64,000 nucleotides of DNA from assembly GCF_900169715.1 (NCBI RefSeq), contig NZ_LT835161.1, positions 1,231,590-1,295,589 of the forward strand, given 5' to 3'. Positions 26,490 to 35,452 of the stretch are shown here, in pieces. Source of the stretch: Kocuria massiliensis (lineage in GTDB: Bacteria; Actinomycetota; Actinomycetes; Actinomycetales; Micrococcaceae). A program made the position numbers and the translations under genes. The notes below the pieces were generated by a model. The model saw nothing but the letters and a program-made list of their open reading frames with translations. It was not told the origin of the DNA and made no database searches. Position 1 is the stretch's first letter. Each line of letters starts with the position of its first letter.

Positions 26490-26894
26490 TTACACCTGAA
26501 TCGTTGAGTCGTGAGCGGCCCGCGATTCCAAAACCGCCACGGCATGCTCTTCGGCCCAGATTCGCAAGGCCCGAATTGGCTCCGCCAAACTACGCCCCAC
26601 GGCCGTCAACTCGTAGTCAACTCGGGGCGGGACCGTACCCGTGACATGGCGCACCACGAATCCGTCGCGCTCCATGGATCGAAGGGTCTGAGTCAAAACC
26701 TTCGGGGTGACACCTCCAACCCTTCCACGAAGTTCCGTGAATCGGAGTGGCCCGTCGTTCAAGCTCGTGACAATCAGCGGCGTCCACCGATCGGTCACGT
26801 GCCGAAGAACCGTGCGAGACGGGCAACGAGGATCCATGACGTCAAAGGGCCCCTGGGGTTCGGACGCGATTGCGCCGTGAGATGACATCGACAT
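26490..26894 (-). CDS. HxlR-family transcriptional regulator
   Basis: Winged-helix DNA-binding protein of 134 residues. Seen: the conserved Cys in DPRCPSRTVLRHVTDRWTPLI, LRFTELRGRVGGVTPKVLTQTLRSMERDGFV (recognition helix), and Y-LT-GRSL near the C-terminus. Some HxlR members sense electrophiles or oxidants through this Cys. It is divergent from an NAD(P)-binding protein gene with a palindrome between them, the usual set-up for regulation of the neighbour. Confidence 0.92.
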   Translation of the reverse strand: MSMSSHGAIASEPQGPFDVMDPRCPSRTVLRHVTDRWTPLIVTSLNDGPLRFTELRGRVGGVTPKVLTQTLRSMERDGFVVRHVTGTVPPRVDYELTAVGRSLAEPIRALRIWAEEHAVAVLESRAAHDSTIQV

Positions 26895-26923
26895 TTTCTC
26901 CTTAGTTTCCTTGAGGTACCTAA

Positions 26924-26936
26924 TATCTAATAGATA
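26924..26936. promoter_or_regulatory. Likely HxlR operator
   Basis: TATCTA-A-TAGATA, a perfect inverted repeat around one base, in the 97-nt gap between the divergent HxlR and NAD(P)-binding genes. It lies 30 nt before the HxlR start and 55 nt before the other. The AT-rich sequence stands out in GC-rich surroundings. Confidence 0.6.
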
Positions 26937-26991
26937 CTATGCACAACAGACGATCCGCAACCGCGGACCCAGTACGACAGAGGAGATCGAC

Positions 26992-27597
26992 ATGAAAATT
27001 GCAGTCATTGGAGCCACCGGCATGATTGGTTCGCGGGCCGTAGCGGAAGCTGCCCGCCGTGGACATACGGTGGATGCGTATTCCCGTAGCGGACGCCTTC
27101 CCGAAGTTGCGACGGAAGCGTTCTCACTGGATACGGCAGATACACAAAAGACCGTCGACGTCATCGCGGACCATGACTTTACGATTCTGACGGTCGTCAA
27201 TGGTCGCACCGGCGACTTTGCCACCGATATCGAGAATCACCGCGCGCTGATCGCGGCCCGCCCTCGGGGCCGATTCCTCGTCGTCGGGGGCGCTGGAGCA
27301 CTTCAGGCTGACGAGCACACCATGCTCAAGGACACCGAAGGCTTCCCCGCCGAGTACAAGATCGAAGCAGATTCCTTCGCCCAGATTTATCTGGACTATG
27401 TCGATTCCGAGGGACTCGAGTGGTCGATGCTGGCCCCGGCCCCCGTCATCGCGCCCGGCGAACGCACCGGCCAGTACACGGTTGCGCTAGACGTTCCGGC
27501 AGGCGATTCGGTTTCCGCGGAAGACTTTGCCGTCGCGCTGATCGACGAAGCCGAAATGAACGAACACACCGGCAAGCGGTTCACCGTAGCAAACTAA
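26992..27597 (+). CDS. NAD(P)-binding Rossmann-fold protein (NmrA/SDR atypical type)
   Basis: 201 residues from the ATG at 26992, which has GAGGAG upstream; an in-frame ATG at 26911 overlaps the operator and is rejected. The N-terminal MKIAVIGATGMIGSRAVAEAARRGH is the dinucleotide-binding GxxGxxG motif. It resembles the atypical SDR family often paired with HxlR regulators (YwnB/azoreductase-like). Substrate unknown, quinone or electrophile reduction possible by analogy. Confidence 0.88.
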   Translation: MKIAVIGATGMIGSRAVAEAARRGHTVDAYSRSGRLPEVATEAFSLDTADTQKTVDVIADHDFTILTVVNGRTGDFATDIENHRALIAARPRGRFLVVGGAGALQADEHTMLKDTEGFPAEYKIEADSFAQIYLDYVDSEGLEWSMLAPAPVIAPGERTGQYTVALDVPAGDSVSAEDFAVALIDEAEMNEHTGKRFTVAN

Positions 27598-27613
27598 CCG
27601 CCACCGGACGCCA

Positions 27614-27644
27614 CGAGGGCCCGATCAACATGATCGGGCCCTCG
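27614..27644 (+). terminator. Hairpin between convergent genes
   Basis: Perfect 14-bp stem: CGAGGGCCCGATCA (27614-27627) and TGATCGGGCCCTCG (27631-27644), 3-nt loop. There is no T-tract. It lies 17 nt after the stop of the NAD(P)-binding gene and may serve both that gene and uvrB. Confidence 0.6.
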
Positions 27645-27720
27645 CCATGTTCACACCCTGGTTTCGTCGCGGCGTCCCGCAAGAACTCACCAGAGACGAA
27701 CGTGCGGCCGGTCGCGGAGA

Positions 27721-29865
27721 CTAGGCGTGACCCGCCTGTTGCATCTGGCGCAGTTCCTTCTTGAGGTCCGAGACTTCATCACGGAGACGCGCCGCCAATT
27801 CGAACTGGAGCTCCGCCGCGGCGTTGCGCATTTGCTCGGTCATCTGCTCGATGAGATCCCGGAGGTCCTCGGCTGGAGCCGCTGCCAGTCCGTCCTCGCG
27901 AATCTTCGCGCTGGCCGCCAAGGTTGCGTTGTCAGCGGCGTCGTCGGACTTCCCCTTCTTGCCTTTACCAGCAACGGGCGCAGTGTGATTATTTGCGGCC
28001 GCACGCTGAGCCAAGAGCTCTTTGGTGTCCTCATCTTCGCGGGCGATCAGGTCGGTGATATCAGCAATTTTCTTGCGCAACGGCGTCGGGTCGATGCCGT
28101 TCTCCTTGTTGTACGCGATTTGAATCTCACGACGCCGGTTGGTCTCGTCGATCGCGGTCTTCATGGAGTCGGTGACCTTGTCCGCATACATGTGCACTTG
28201 GCCGGAAACGTTACGGGCCGCGCGTCCAATGGTCTGGATCAACGACGTCGTCGAGCGAAGGAATCCCTCCTTGTCGGCGTCCAAAATGGCGACCAGGGAC
28301 ACCTCTGGGAGGTCCAAGCCTTCGCGTAGCAGATTGATGCCCACGAGGACGTCGAACTCGCCCAACCGAAGTGATCGCAACAGCTCTACACGCTTCAGGG
28401 TGTCGACGTCGGAGTGCAGATATTGGACCTTCACACCGTGCTCGACGAGGTAGTCCGTCAGATCCTCGGCCATCCGCTTGGTCAAGGTCGTCACGAGCAC
28501 GCGTTCGTCGCGTTGTGCCCGCTGATTAATCTCGTCCAAGAGGTCGTCGATTTGTCCCTGAGTCGGCTTGACCACCACTTCCGGATCCACGAGACCCGTG
28601 GGGCGAATGATCTGTTCGACGTAACCGTCGGCCTGCGACAGCTCGTATTTTCCAGGAGTTGCAGACATATACACGGTTTGCCCGATGCGTTCGAGGAATT
28701 CGTCCCATTTCAATGGACGGTTGTCCATCGCGGAAGGCAACCGGAACCCATGCTCCACGAGCGTCCGCTTACGCGACATGTCCCCCTCATACATGCCACC
28801 GATCTGCGGAATCGTCACGTGCGACTCGTCCACGATCAGCATGAAATCGTCCGGGAAATAATCCAGCAAACAGTGCGGCGCCGATCCAGCCTCACGGCCA
28901 TCAATATGCCGTGAGTAATTCTCAATACCGTTGCAGAATCCCATCTGCTCCATCATTTCCAGATCGTACGTGGTACGCATCCGAAGACGTTGGGCCTCGA
29001 CGAGTTTATTCTGCTCTTCCAATTCCTTGAGACGTTCGCCCAATTCATGGTTGATGGAATCCACCGCACGGGCCATGCGCTCGGCACCAGCCACATAGTG
29101 CGACGCCGGGAATACGTACATCTCGTTCTCTTCCCGGATGACTTCGCCGGTTAATGGGTGGAGGGTGTAAATCGATTCGATCTCATCGCCGAAGAATTCG
29201 ATGCGAATCGCGTTTTCCTCGTACATCGGAATGATTTCGACGGTATCCCCGCGGACGCGGAAGGTGCCCCGGTGAAAGTCCACGTCGTTGCGCGCATACT
29301 GCATGTTCACAAATTGGCGGAGGAGCTCGTCACGGTCCATTTCTTCGCCCTGTTTTAGCGTCACCATCTGGGCGACGTACTCTTCAGGCGTGCCGAGGCC
29401 GTAAATGCACGAGACCGTGGAGACCACGACGACGTCGCGCCTGGTCAGCAACGCGTTGGTGGCTGAGTGGCGCAACCGTTCCACTTCTTCGTTGACCGAC
29501 GAGTCCTTTTCGATAAAGGTATCGGTCTGCGGGACGTATGCCTCAGGCTGGTAGTAGTCGTAATAGGAGACGAAGTATTCCACCGCGTTATTCGGCAGCA
29601 GCTCACGCAACTCGTTGGCCAGCTGAGCAGCCAAGGTCTTGTTTTGAACCATCACCAGAGTGGGGCGCTGGACCGATTCCACCAGCCACGCGGCCGTCGC
29701 CGATTTACCGGTACCGGTGGCGCCCAACAGGACGATGTCCTTCTCGCCGCCTTCAACCCTCTCGGTGAGTTCGGCTATGGCCTTCGGCTGATCGCCGGCG
29801 GGCTTGTACTCGGAAATGACTTCAAATGGGGCGACGACGCGGTGGATCTCCTGTGCCAGACTCAT
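27721..29865 (-). CDS. uvrB: Excinuclease ABC subunit UvrB
   Basis: Damage-verifying helicase-like subunit of nucleotide excision repair. 714 residues: Walker A GATGTGKS (48-55), the beta-hairpin [16 protein letters not shown]-type [11 protein letters not shown], helicase motif [11 protein letters not shown], and the C-terminal UVR domain [28 protein letters not shown] charged insert (~20 residues, [13 protein letters not shown]) precedes the UVR domain. The ATG has no Shine-Dalgarno sequence; TAGCCT lies six nt upstream, so it is likely leaderless. A LexA-type box 20 nt upstream supports SOS control. Confidence 0.97.
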   Translation of the reverse strand: MSLAQEIHRVVAPFEVISEYKPAGDQPKAIAELTERVEGGEKDIVLLGATGTGKSATAAWLVESVQRPTLVMVQNKTLAAQLANELRELLPNNAVEYFVSYYDYYQPEAYVPQTDTFIEKDSSVNEEVERLRHSATNALLTRRDVVVVSTVSCIYGLGTPEEYVAQMVTLKQGEEMDRDELLRQFVNMQYARNDVDFHRGTFRVRGDTVEIIPMYEENAIRIEFFGDEIESIYTLHPLTGEVIREENEMYVFPASHYVAGAERMARAVDSINHELGERLKELEEQNKLVEAQRLRMRTTYDLEMMEQMGFCNGIENYSRHIDGREAGSAPHCLLDYFPDDFMLIVDESHVTIPQIGGMYEGDMSRKRTLVEHGFRLPSAMDNRPLKWDEFLERIGQTVYMSATPGKYELSQADGYVEQIIRPTGLVDPEVVVKPTQGQIDDLLDEINQRAQRDERVLVTTLTKRMAEDLTDYLVEHGVKVQYLHSDVDTLKRVELLRSLRLGEFDVLVGINLLREGLDLPEVSLVAILDADKEGFLRSTTSLIQTIGRAARNVSGQVHMYADKVTDSMKTAIDETNRRREIQIAYNKENGIDPTPLRKKIADITDLIAREDEDTKELLAQRAAANNHTAPVAGKGKKGKSDDAADNATLAASAKIREDGLAAAPAEDLRDLIEQMTEQMRNAAAELQFELAARLRDEVSDLKKELRQMQQAGHA

Positions 29866-29871
29866 AAACCC

Positions 29872-29900
29872 AGGCTACCGCTATTCGCACGAATGTTCGA
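29872..29900 (-). promoter_or_regulatory. uvrB promoter with LexA-type (SOS) box
   Basis: -10 TAGCCT at 29872-29877, six nt before the ATG. TCGAACATTCGTGCGA (29885-29900 on the - strand) matches TCGAAC-N4-GTTCGA with one mismatch, and it covers the -35 region. Confidence 0.72.
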
Positions 29901-29940
29901 TCGTTCGCGCCGACGGCGAACCACCCCTATCCCTGGCCCG

Positions 29941-29972
29941 AAAAGTGATGCGCCGGTGGGTTGACGCATCAC
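29941..29972 (-). terminator. Terminator of denD
   Basis: Stem GTGATGCG/CGCATCAC (29945-29952 with 29965-29972), 12-nt loop, then TTTT on the - strand. The stem starts inside the denD stop codon. Confidence 0.7.
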
Positions 29973-30928
29973 GCTACAAACTCATCCCTAAATTGCCGAA
30001 CGATGTCGTCAAAGGATGCGTCTCGCATGAAGCCGAGCTCGAGCATCCGGTCCACCGCAAACTCGCCCGGCCATGAGCAAACGATCTCCATGACCGCCGG
30101 GTCTTGGCGATCGGTGACGAGCTCACGAGCCTCGGGTCCTCCTACCGCCTCGAGGGACGCCAGCATATCTTCTACCGTGACAGATATCCCCGGAATGTTC
30201 ATTCCACGCCAAGAGCCAATTTTTTGACCATCAATCTCGAGGGCATGTACTAGATTAGCCACCGCCATATTCGGCGACGAAAGCCACATCCGGGTCTCGT
30301 GCGGTACGGGGCATTCCGAGGCGATTCCGGAGAGCGGTTCCCGAATAATCCCTGAGGCAAAGGAGGAAGCAGCCGAGTTGGGCTTTCCGGGACGAACCGA
30401 AATAGTGGGAAGACGGCAAATACGCGCATCCACAAAACCTTTTCGTGAATACTCATTGACGAGCAATTCGCCCACAGCCTTCAACGCCCCATACGTTGAG
30501 TCGGGCTGCTCCGCCCAGTTTTCCTCCACGATTCGGGGCACTGAGCCTCCGAAGACCGCCAGTGAACTCGTGAAAATAAACCGCGGCGAATTGCCGGCAT
30601 GGCGGACCGCTTCCAGGAGGGCTCTCGTCCCGTCCAGATTGACCGCCATGGCCTGATCGAAATTTTCCGCCGATCCGCCCGAGAGCACCGCTGCCAGGTG
30701 GAATACGGCGACGGTATCGTTTCCGACCACCTCGGTCAGGATCTCAGGATCTGCAAGATTCCCCACGACCGATTGCACCCTGGGATCGTGGCTTCGGTTC
30801 TCGGCCAGGTCCAAGGAAACCACCTTGTCAAAGGAAATACCGAAGTCACCGGCGTCTTTGCGACGCAAGAGCTCATCGATGACGCGGCTGCCCAGGAATC
30901 CAGCTCCTCCCGTGACGATAATTTTCAT
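29969..30928 (-). CDS. denD: D-erythronate dehydrogenase-like SDR (DenD)
   Basis: Extended short-chain dehydrogenase of 319 residues. DenD oxidises D-erythronate to the 2-oxo acid in the four-carbon acid-sugar pathway. Seen: GGAGFLGSRVIDELL (NAD binding), FHLAAVLSGGSAENFD, catalytic YGALK (YxxxK), and CRLPTISVRPGKPNSAASSFASG, which is typical of the DenD branch. ATGA overlap with the GntR gene upstream shows coupling. The whole locus (GntR, GntP, OtnK, LtnD-like) supports the assignment, but the sugar stereochemistry is inferred. Confidence 0.82.
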   Translation of the reverse strand: MKIIVTGGAGFLGSRVIDELLRRKDAGDFGISFDKVVSLDLAENRSHDPRVQSVVGNLADPEILTEVVGNDTVAVFHLAAVLSGGSAENFDQAMAVNLDGTRALLEAVRHAGNSPRFIFTSSLAVFGGSVPRIVEENWAEQPDSTYGALKAVGELLVNEYSRKGFVDARICRLPTISVRPGKPNSAASSFASGIIREPLSGIASECPVPHETRMWLSSPNMAVANLVHALEIDGQKIGSWRGMNIPGISVTVEDMLASLEAVGGPEARELVTDRQDPAVMEIVCSWPGEFAVDRMLELGFMRDASFDDIVRQFRDEFVA

Positions 30929-31632
30929 GATGTCTCCTCTCGTACGGCCCCTAATGTCTGCGTCATATGCGAGCGCATGGCTTCGCGGGAGCCTTCGGTA
31001 TCGCGTTGTTCAAGGCGGTTCAAAATTTCCGTGTGCCACGCGATGGCTTCTCGACGCACCTTGCGGGTGGCAGAGGTCTTCAAGCGAACGGCCTGAAGCA
31101 CCTCTTCGAGTGGCCGATAGGTGGCAGATAGGTATTCATTCGAGGCGGCGTCAATGATGATGCGGTGGAAGGAGATATCAGCCTCAACGGCCCGGGGAAT
31201 ATCAGGCTCCGACTCAACGCTCTCCGCGGCGATCATGATCTCAAGCTGCTCTCGCATGAGCGCAAGCTGCTGGGATGAAATACGTTGGGCGGCGAGTTCC
31301 GCCGCGCCGATCTCAAGGATGTGCCGAACCTCCGTGAGCTGTTCGATCAGGTTTTGGCTTTCGCCTCGGAGGCTGCCTCGGAGCTTCATCAGATCGGCGT
31401 CTAATAGATCCCACTGTTCGGCAGGGGCGACTCTATTGCGTTTACCGTGGCGGACTTCGATAACGCCTCGACTCGCAAGGGCCTTAATCGATTCCCTGAT
31501 GGTCAACCGTGAGACGTCGTATTCTTCTGCAAGCTGCCCTTCTGATGGAAGCTCGTCCCCTATGCCGTAAGCGCCCTGCCCAATTTTCTCCAGGAGTAAC
31601 CGACTTATGCGGTCGGCAAGACTCTTGGTCAT
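30925..31632 (-). CDS. GntR/FadR-family (FCD) transcriptional regulator
   Basis: 235 residues: N-terminal winged helix (GDELPSEGQLAEEYDVSRLTIRESIKALASRGVIEVRHGKRN) and a C-terminal FCD ligand-binding domain (LTEVRHILEIGAAELAA, DISFHRIIIDAASNEYL, WHTEILNRLEQRD) with the metal- and acid-binding His residues. GAGGAG precedes the ATG. It is divergent from the GntP permease with a perfect 18-bp palindrome between them, so it probably represses the locus until its acid-sugar inducer binds (inference). Confidence 0.92.
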   Translation of the reverse strand: MTKSLADRISRLLLEKIGQGAYGIGDELPSEGQLAEEYDVSRLTIRESIKALASRGVIEVRHGKRNRVAPAEQWDLLDADLMKLRGSLRGESQNLIEQLTEVRHILEIGAAELAAQRISSQQLALMREQLEIMIAAESVESEPDIPRAVEADISFHRIIIDAASNEYLSATYRPLEEVLQAVRLKTSATRKVRREAIAWHTEILNRLEQRDTEGSREAMRSHMTQTLGAVREETS

Positions 31633-31696
31633 CCTTGTCTCCTCACCAGGACGTCATCATGTGATCTGGTTGACAGTATGCCACCCATAGCTACAC

Positions 31697-31714
31697 TTGT
31701 CAGATATCTGACAA
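31697..31714. promoter_or_regulatory. GntR operator, perfect 18-bp palindrome
   Basis: TTGTCAGATATCTGACAA, a perfect inverted repeat in the divergent GntR-GntP region. TTGTC/GACAA arms are typical of FCD-type GntR operators. Confidence 0.82.
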
Positions 31715-31767
31715 CTGCCAGGTGGTGTCCCCCACATCTGGCCGGAAGAGAAGTCGATGGAGATTTC

Positions 31768-33159
31768 ATGTCCCCGGTAGCCCTCGTACTTTTGGGTGTG
31801 GCCGCAGTGGCCGTCATCTTGGCTCTGATCATTAAGGTCAAGGCCCACCCATTCATTGCCTTGTTACTCGTATCCGTAGGGCTCGCCCTGGCCTCTGGTA
31901 TCCCGCTGAATGAGCTCGTTCCCCTATTGGAAGACGGAATGGGAACCACCCTTGGTTCCGTAGCCCTGATTGTCACCCTCGGTGCAATGCTCGGAAAGAT
32001 CATCGAGGTCTCGGGCGGTGCCGACGTACTCGCCAAGATGATGCTCCGGAGGTTCGGTCCAGATAAGGCTCCGTGGGCGCTAGGGACGGCAGCATTCATC
32101 TTCGGAATTCCCGTATTCGTCGATGTCGCCCTCATCGTGCTGATGCCGATCATTCTCTCGGTGGGGAGGCGTCTACAGGGCAATATGCTCAATTACGCGT
32201 TGCCCACGGTCATGGGCCTGCTAACGGTTCATGTGGTCCTCCCGCCACACCCTGGAATAGTTGGCGGTGCGCAAGTTCTGGGAGCCAATATCGGCATGGT
32301 CCTCTTACTGGGATTCATCCCGGCGATCATCATGTGGATCTGCGCGCAACTGGTCATTCCATTCATTACCCGACGCGCCTTCTCCCCTGTCCCGGCCATC
32401 CCCGCCACTGACCTCGCCGAATCTGGAGAAGAGTTCGACGAAGATGTAACGCAGTCATTTCCCCACGTGGAGAATCCACCGAGCCCTGGCCTGGTGATCT
32501 CGATGATCCTTATTCCACTGGTTCTGATCATGACTCAAACCCTGACCTCGATGCTCCTTCCGGAGGAAAATCCGGCGGTGGCTTTCTTCTCATTCGTCGG
32601 CGCATCCCCCATGGCGTTGTTAATCGGGGTTATTACGGCGGCAATCGTGTTGGGATATCGCAGAGGCTGGGGTCTATCCCGCGCCGAGGACGTCATCAAC
32701 TCCGCGCTCCCTCCGGTGGCAGCAGTCATTCTCATTACGGGAGCCGGTGGCACTTTTGGGCATGTCCTCAAAGAAACGGGTGTAGCCGACGCCGTCGCGC
32801 AGGCACTCGCTGGCACGGGACTTCACGTTCTGGTCCTCTCGTGGCTCATGGCAGCTCTGATTCGAGCGGCACAGGGATCCGCGACAGTTGCCACATTGAC
32901 CACCGCACCACTCATCGCTCCACTGATTTCTTCGATGCACCTCGCGCCCCTTCAAGTAGCGCTGGTCGCCGTGACCATCGGTATCGGTTCAATGGCACTC
33001 TCCCACGTGAACGACTCCCTGTTTTGGGTCTGGTCCCGATACAACAAAGTCACGACCGCTACAGCGCTGAAGTCTTACACCGTGTTGACCACGGTGACGT
33101 CCATCGCGGGATTCTGTGTTGCCCTCATCATGTGGCCCATCATTTCCGCCATCGCCTAA
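31768..33159 (+). CDS. GntP-family acid-sugar permease
   Basis: Secondary transporter for gluconate-like acids. 463 residues from the ATG at 31768 (GGAG upstream); an in-frame ATG at 31678 would run through the operator and is rejected. About 12 membrane segments; LPPHPGIVGGAQVLGANIG and RAAQGSATVATLTTA are GntP hallmarks, as is the loop SHVNDSLFWVWSRYN. Given its neighbours it probably imports threonate or erythronate. Confidence 0.9.
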   Translation: MSPVALVLLGVAAVAVILALIIKVKAHPFIALLLVSVGLALASGIPLNELVPLLEDGMGTTLGSVALIVTLGAMLGKIIEVSGGADVLAKMMLRRFGPDKAPWALGTAAFIFGIPVFVDVALIVLMPIILSVGRRLQGNMLNYALPTVMGLLTVHVVLPPHPGIVGGAQVLGANIGMVLLLGFIPAIIMWICAQLVIPFITRRAFSPVPAIPATDLAESGEEFDEDVTQSFPHVENPPSPGLVISMILIPLVLIMTQTLTSMLLPEENPAVAFFSFVGASPMALLIGVITAAIVLGYRRGWGLSRAEDVINSALPPVAAVILITGAGGTFGHVLKETGVADAVAQALAGTGLHVLVLSWLMAALIRAAQGSATVATLTTAPLIAPLISSMHLAPLQVALVAVTIGIGSMALSHVNDSLFWVWSRYNKVTTATALKSYTVLTTVTSIAGFCVALIMWPIISAIA

Positions 33160-33182
33160 AACCACCCCAGAGGAGTACACGC

Positions 33183-34535
33183 ATGCTTACCTCACCCCGT
33201 CGTCTGCTCGTTCTTGACGATGACCCCACCGGCTCCCAGTGTGTCCACGATGTCCCGGTCGCTTTCGAACAAGACCCAGAACTGCTGAACAATGCCATGA
33301 GTAGCCCTGGATCCACATGTTTCACTCTGACCAATACACGTGCCCTCGATGAAGATGACGCCGTAGCATTGAACCGCAGCACGCTGTCCCGATTTCTTCA
33401 GGCAGCGTCCGGACAGGAAACCCCGCTGCACGTCGTGTCTCGCTCCGATTCGACGCTTCGCGGACACGTGATCGCCGAACCGAATGCCTTGGCAGACGTT
33501 CTCGCCGAGCACGACATCGCCGTTGACGCATTTCTCTTTTGCCCGGCCATGCTTGAAGCCGGGCGATATACCAAGGACAACGTGCACTACGCCGTGGTGA
33601 ATGGCGAACATCGCCGAGTCGAAGACACGGACTTCGCCCGCGACGCGACCTTCGGCTACTCCCATTCGAACCTGGCTGAATTTCTGGAAGAACGTTCAGC
33701 AGGGCAAGTAGCCGCGGAAAATGTTCTGAGCATCTCTCTTGACGACATTCGCGTCGGAGGAGTCGAGACGGTCTACGGCATCCTTCGCGCCACGACCAAC
33801 CGGCAGTGGGTCGTGGTTAACGCGACCGAATATTCTGACATGGAGGTTGTCTCCGACGCCGTCACACGCCTTGAGAGCGAAGGCCACCACTTCGTGACCC
33901 GCTGTGGCCCTTCGTTCGTCCGCGCACTGGCCGGGCAGCAAAGCGCACAGATCCTCGATCCCCGTGACATCACGATCGACCAAAATCGCGGCCAGCATGG
34001 TCTCGTCGTCGTCGGCTCTCATGTTGGGCTGACCACCGAACAATTAGCTGAAGTGCAGCGTCGCGGCGGCCTCACAAACATCGAACTCGACGTCGAGAAG
34101 CTCTTGGACCCTGACCAACGCGAAAACCACCTGGCTCAGTCCGTCTCCGCGATTCGAGAACATCTCGCACACCAAGACGTCGCTGTGTACACAAGCCGAA
34201 CGCTGATCTCGACCTCCGACCCTGCCGAGTCCCTACGCATCGCGCGGTCGGTCTCGGACGCCGTGGTCGACGTCGTATCCCGGACTCGCTCCGCCCTCCC
34301 GGCGTGGGTGGTCGCGAAGGGTGGCATCACCTCTCACGAAGTCGCACACCGCGGGTTAGACATCCGGTTGGCCAACGTTCGGGGACAGTTTTTTCCCGGA
34401 CAAATTTCCCTCTTCGACCCCACAGAAGCCCCCGAGGAGGTCCGCACCTGCCCATACGTCGTGTTCCCCGGCAACGTGGGCCATAAGGAGGCCCTCGCCG
34501 ACGTCATCGCCCGCCTCCAAGCGGCAACCCGATGA
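33183..34535 (+). CDS. otnK: Four-carbon acid sugar kinase OtnK (DUF1537)
   Basis: Phosphorylates 3-oxo-tetronate at C4 in the threonate/erythronate pathways. 450 residues from the ATG at 33183 (AGAGGAG upstream, 23 nt after gntP). Seen: LLVLDDDPTGSQ (8-19), the family signature; VVSRSDSTLRGH; FCPAMLEAGRYT; and the C-terminal nucleotide-binding part WVVAKGGITSHE and YVVFPGNVGHKE. D- or L-specificity cannot be decided from sequence. Confidence 0.88.
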   Translation: MLTSPRRLLVLDDDPTGSQCVHDVPVAFEQDPELLNNAMSSPGSTCFTLTNTRALDEDDAVALNRSTLSRFLQAASGQETPLHVVSRSDSTLRGHVIAEPNALADVLAEHDIAVDAFLFCPAMLEAGRYTKDNVHYAVVNGEHRRVEDTDFARDATFGYSHSNLAEFLEERSAGQVAAENVLSISLDDIRVGGVETVYGILRATTNRQWVVVNATEYSDMEVVSDAVTRLESEGHHFVTRCGPSFVRALAGQQSAQILDPRDITIDQNRGQHGLVVVGSHVGLTTEQLAEVQRRGGLTNIELDVEKLLDPDQRENHLAQSVSAIREHLAHQDVAVYTSRTLISTSDPAESLRIARSVSDAVVDVVSRTRSALPAWVVAKGGITSHEVAHRGLDIRLANVRGQFFPGQISLFDPTEAPEEVRTCPYVVFPGNVGHKEALADVIARLQAATR

Positions 34536-34567
34536 ACACACCTCGACAGCACGAAGGAACCCCTAAC

Positions 34568-35452
34568 ATGACCAATACCCCAACTGTCGGCTGGATCGGA
34601 CTCGGCGCCATGGGTGCGCCTATGGCCACAGTGACGGCTAGAGCCGGCCACCAGGTCACCGCATTTGACCTCAACCCCAAGGTGCTCGATTCGCTCCGGC
34701 CCACCGTTTCCTCCGCGCTATCGGCCCGAGAAGCGGCCACCGGCGTCGATGTCGTCGTCATCATGGTGGCCACGGGCCCACAATTGGACGCCGTGCTCTT
34801 TGGAGATGACGGCATCTCAGACGTCCTCTCCCCCGACACAACCGTGTTAATCATGTCCACCGTCGGACCAGCCGCCGTCGAGTCAGCCGCGATCGCCCTG
34901 GCTCCCATCACTCAAAGAGTCGTTGACGCGCCCGTTTCCGGCGGTGTTTTGCGAGCCGGACAAGGAGACCTCTTGGTCATGGTTGGAGGAGCGCACGAAC
35001 ATATCGACGCTGTACGGCCGCTGCTCGATGCCATGTCATCGAATCACCCCGTCGTCGGGCAGGCACCCGGCGATGGACAGAAATTCAAGATCGTCAATCA
35101 ACTACTGTGCGGCGTACACATTGCCGCCGCGGGCGAAGCACTCGCGCTCGCGGATTCGATGGGACTCGACGTCACTCAGTGCCATGAGGTCCTCAATGGT
35201 GGAGCAGCCCAATCCTTCATGTTTCAGGACCGCGGCTCCAGGATGGTGGCGGAAGAGTTCCACGAAGCACGCTCTGCCCTCAATATCTTCGTCAAAGACA
35301 TGGGGCTGGTAACCGACGCCGCGCGAAAGGCGGAACAACCGGTTCCGTTGGCTTCAGCGGCCGAACAGCTCTACGTGCGAGGCCGTCGCGAAGGGTTTGG
35401 CCTCCACGATGACTCCGTGGTGTATCAGTTGCTTCGGACCCGTCAGAGTTGA
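34568..35452 (+). CDS. ltnD: L-threonate dehydrogenase-like (HIBADH family) oxidoreductase
   Basis: NAD(P)-dependent beta-hydroxyacid dehydrogenase family, 294 residues from the ATG at 34568 with AAGGA upstream; the ATG at 34532 overlaps the otnK stop (ATGA) and has no clear Shine-Dalgarno, so either could be used. Motifs: VGWIGLGAMGAPMA (nucleotide binding), the substrate motif DAPVSGGVLRAGQG, and catalytic Lys in GDGQKFKIVNQLLCG. The operon suggests oxidation of L-threonate to the 2-oxo acid. Its 3' end overlaps the convergent coaE by 10 nt. Confidence 0.82.
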   Translation: MTNTPTVGWIGLGAMGAPMATVTARAGHQVTAFDLNPKVLDSLRPTVSSALSAREAATGVDVVVIMVATGPQLDAVLFGDDGISDVLSPDTTVLIMSTVGPAAVESAAIALAPITQRVVDAPVSGGVLRAGQGDLLVMVGGAHEHIDAVRPLLDAMSSNHPVVGQAPGDGQKFKIVNQLLCGVHIAAAGEALALADSMGLDVTQCHEVLNGGAAQSFMFQDRGSRMVAEEFHEARSALNIFVKDMGLVTDAARKAEQPVPLASAAEQLYVRGRREGFGLHDDSVVYQLLRTRQS

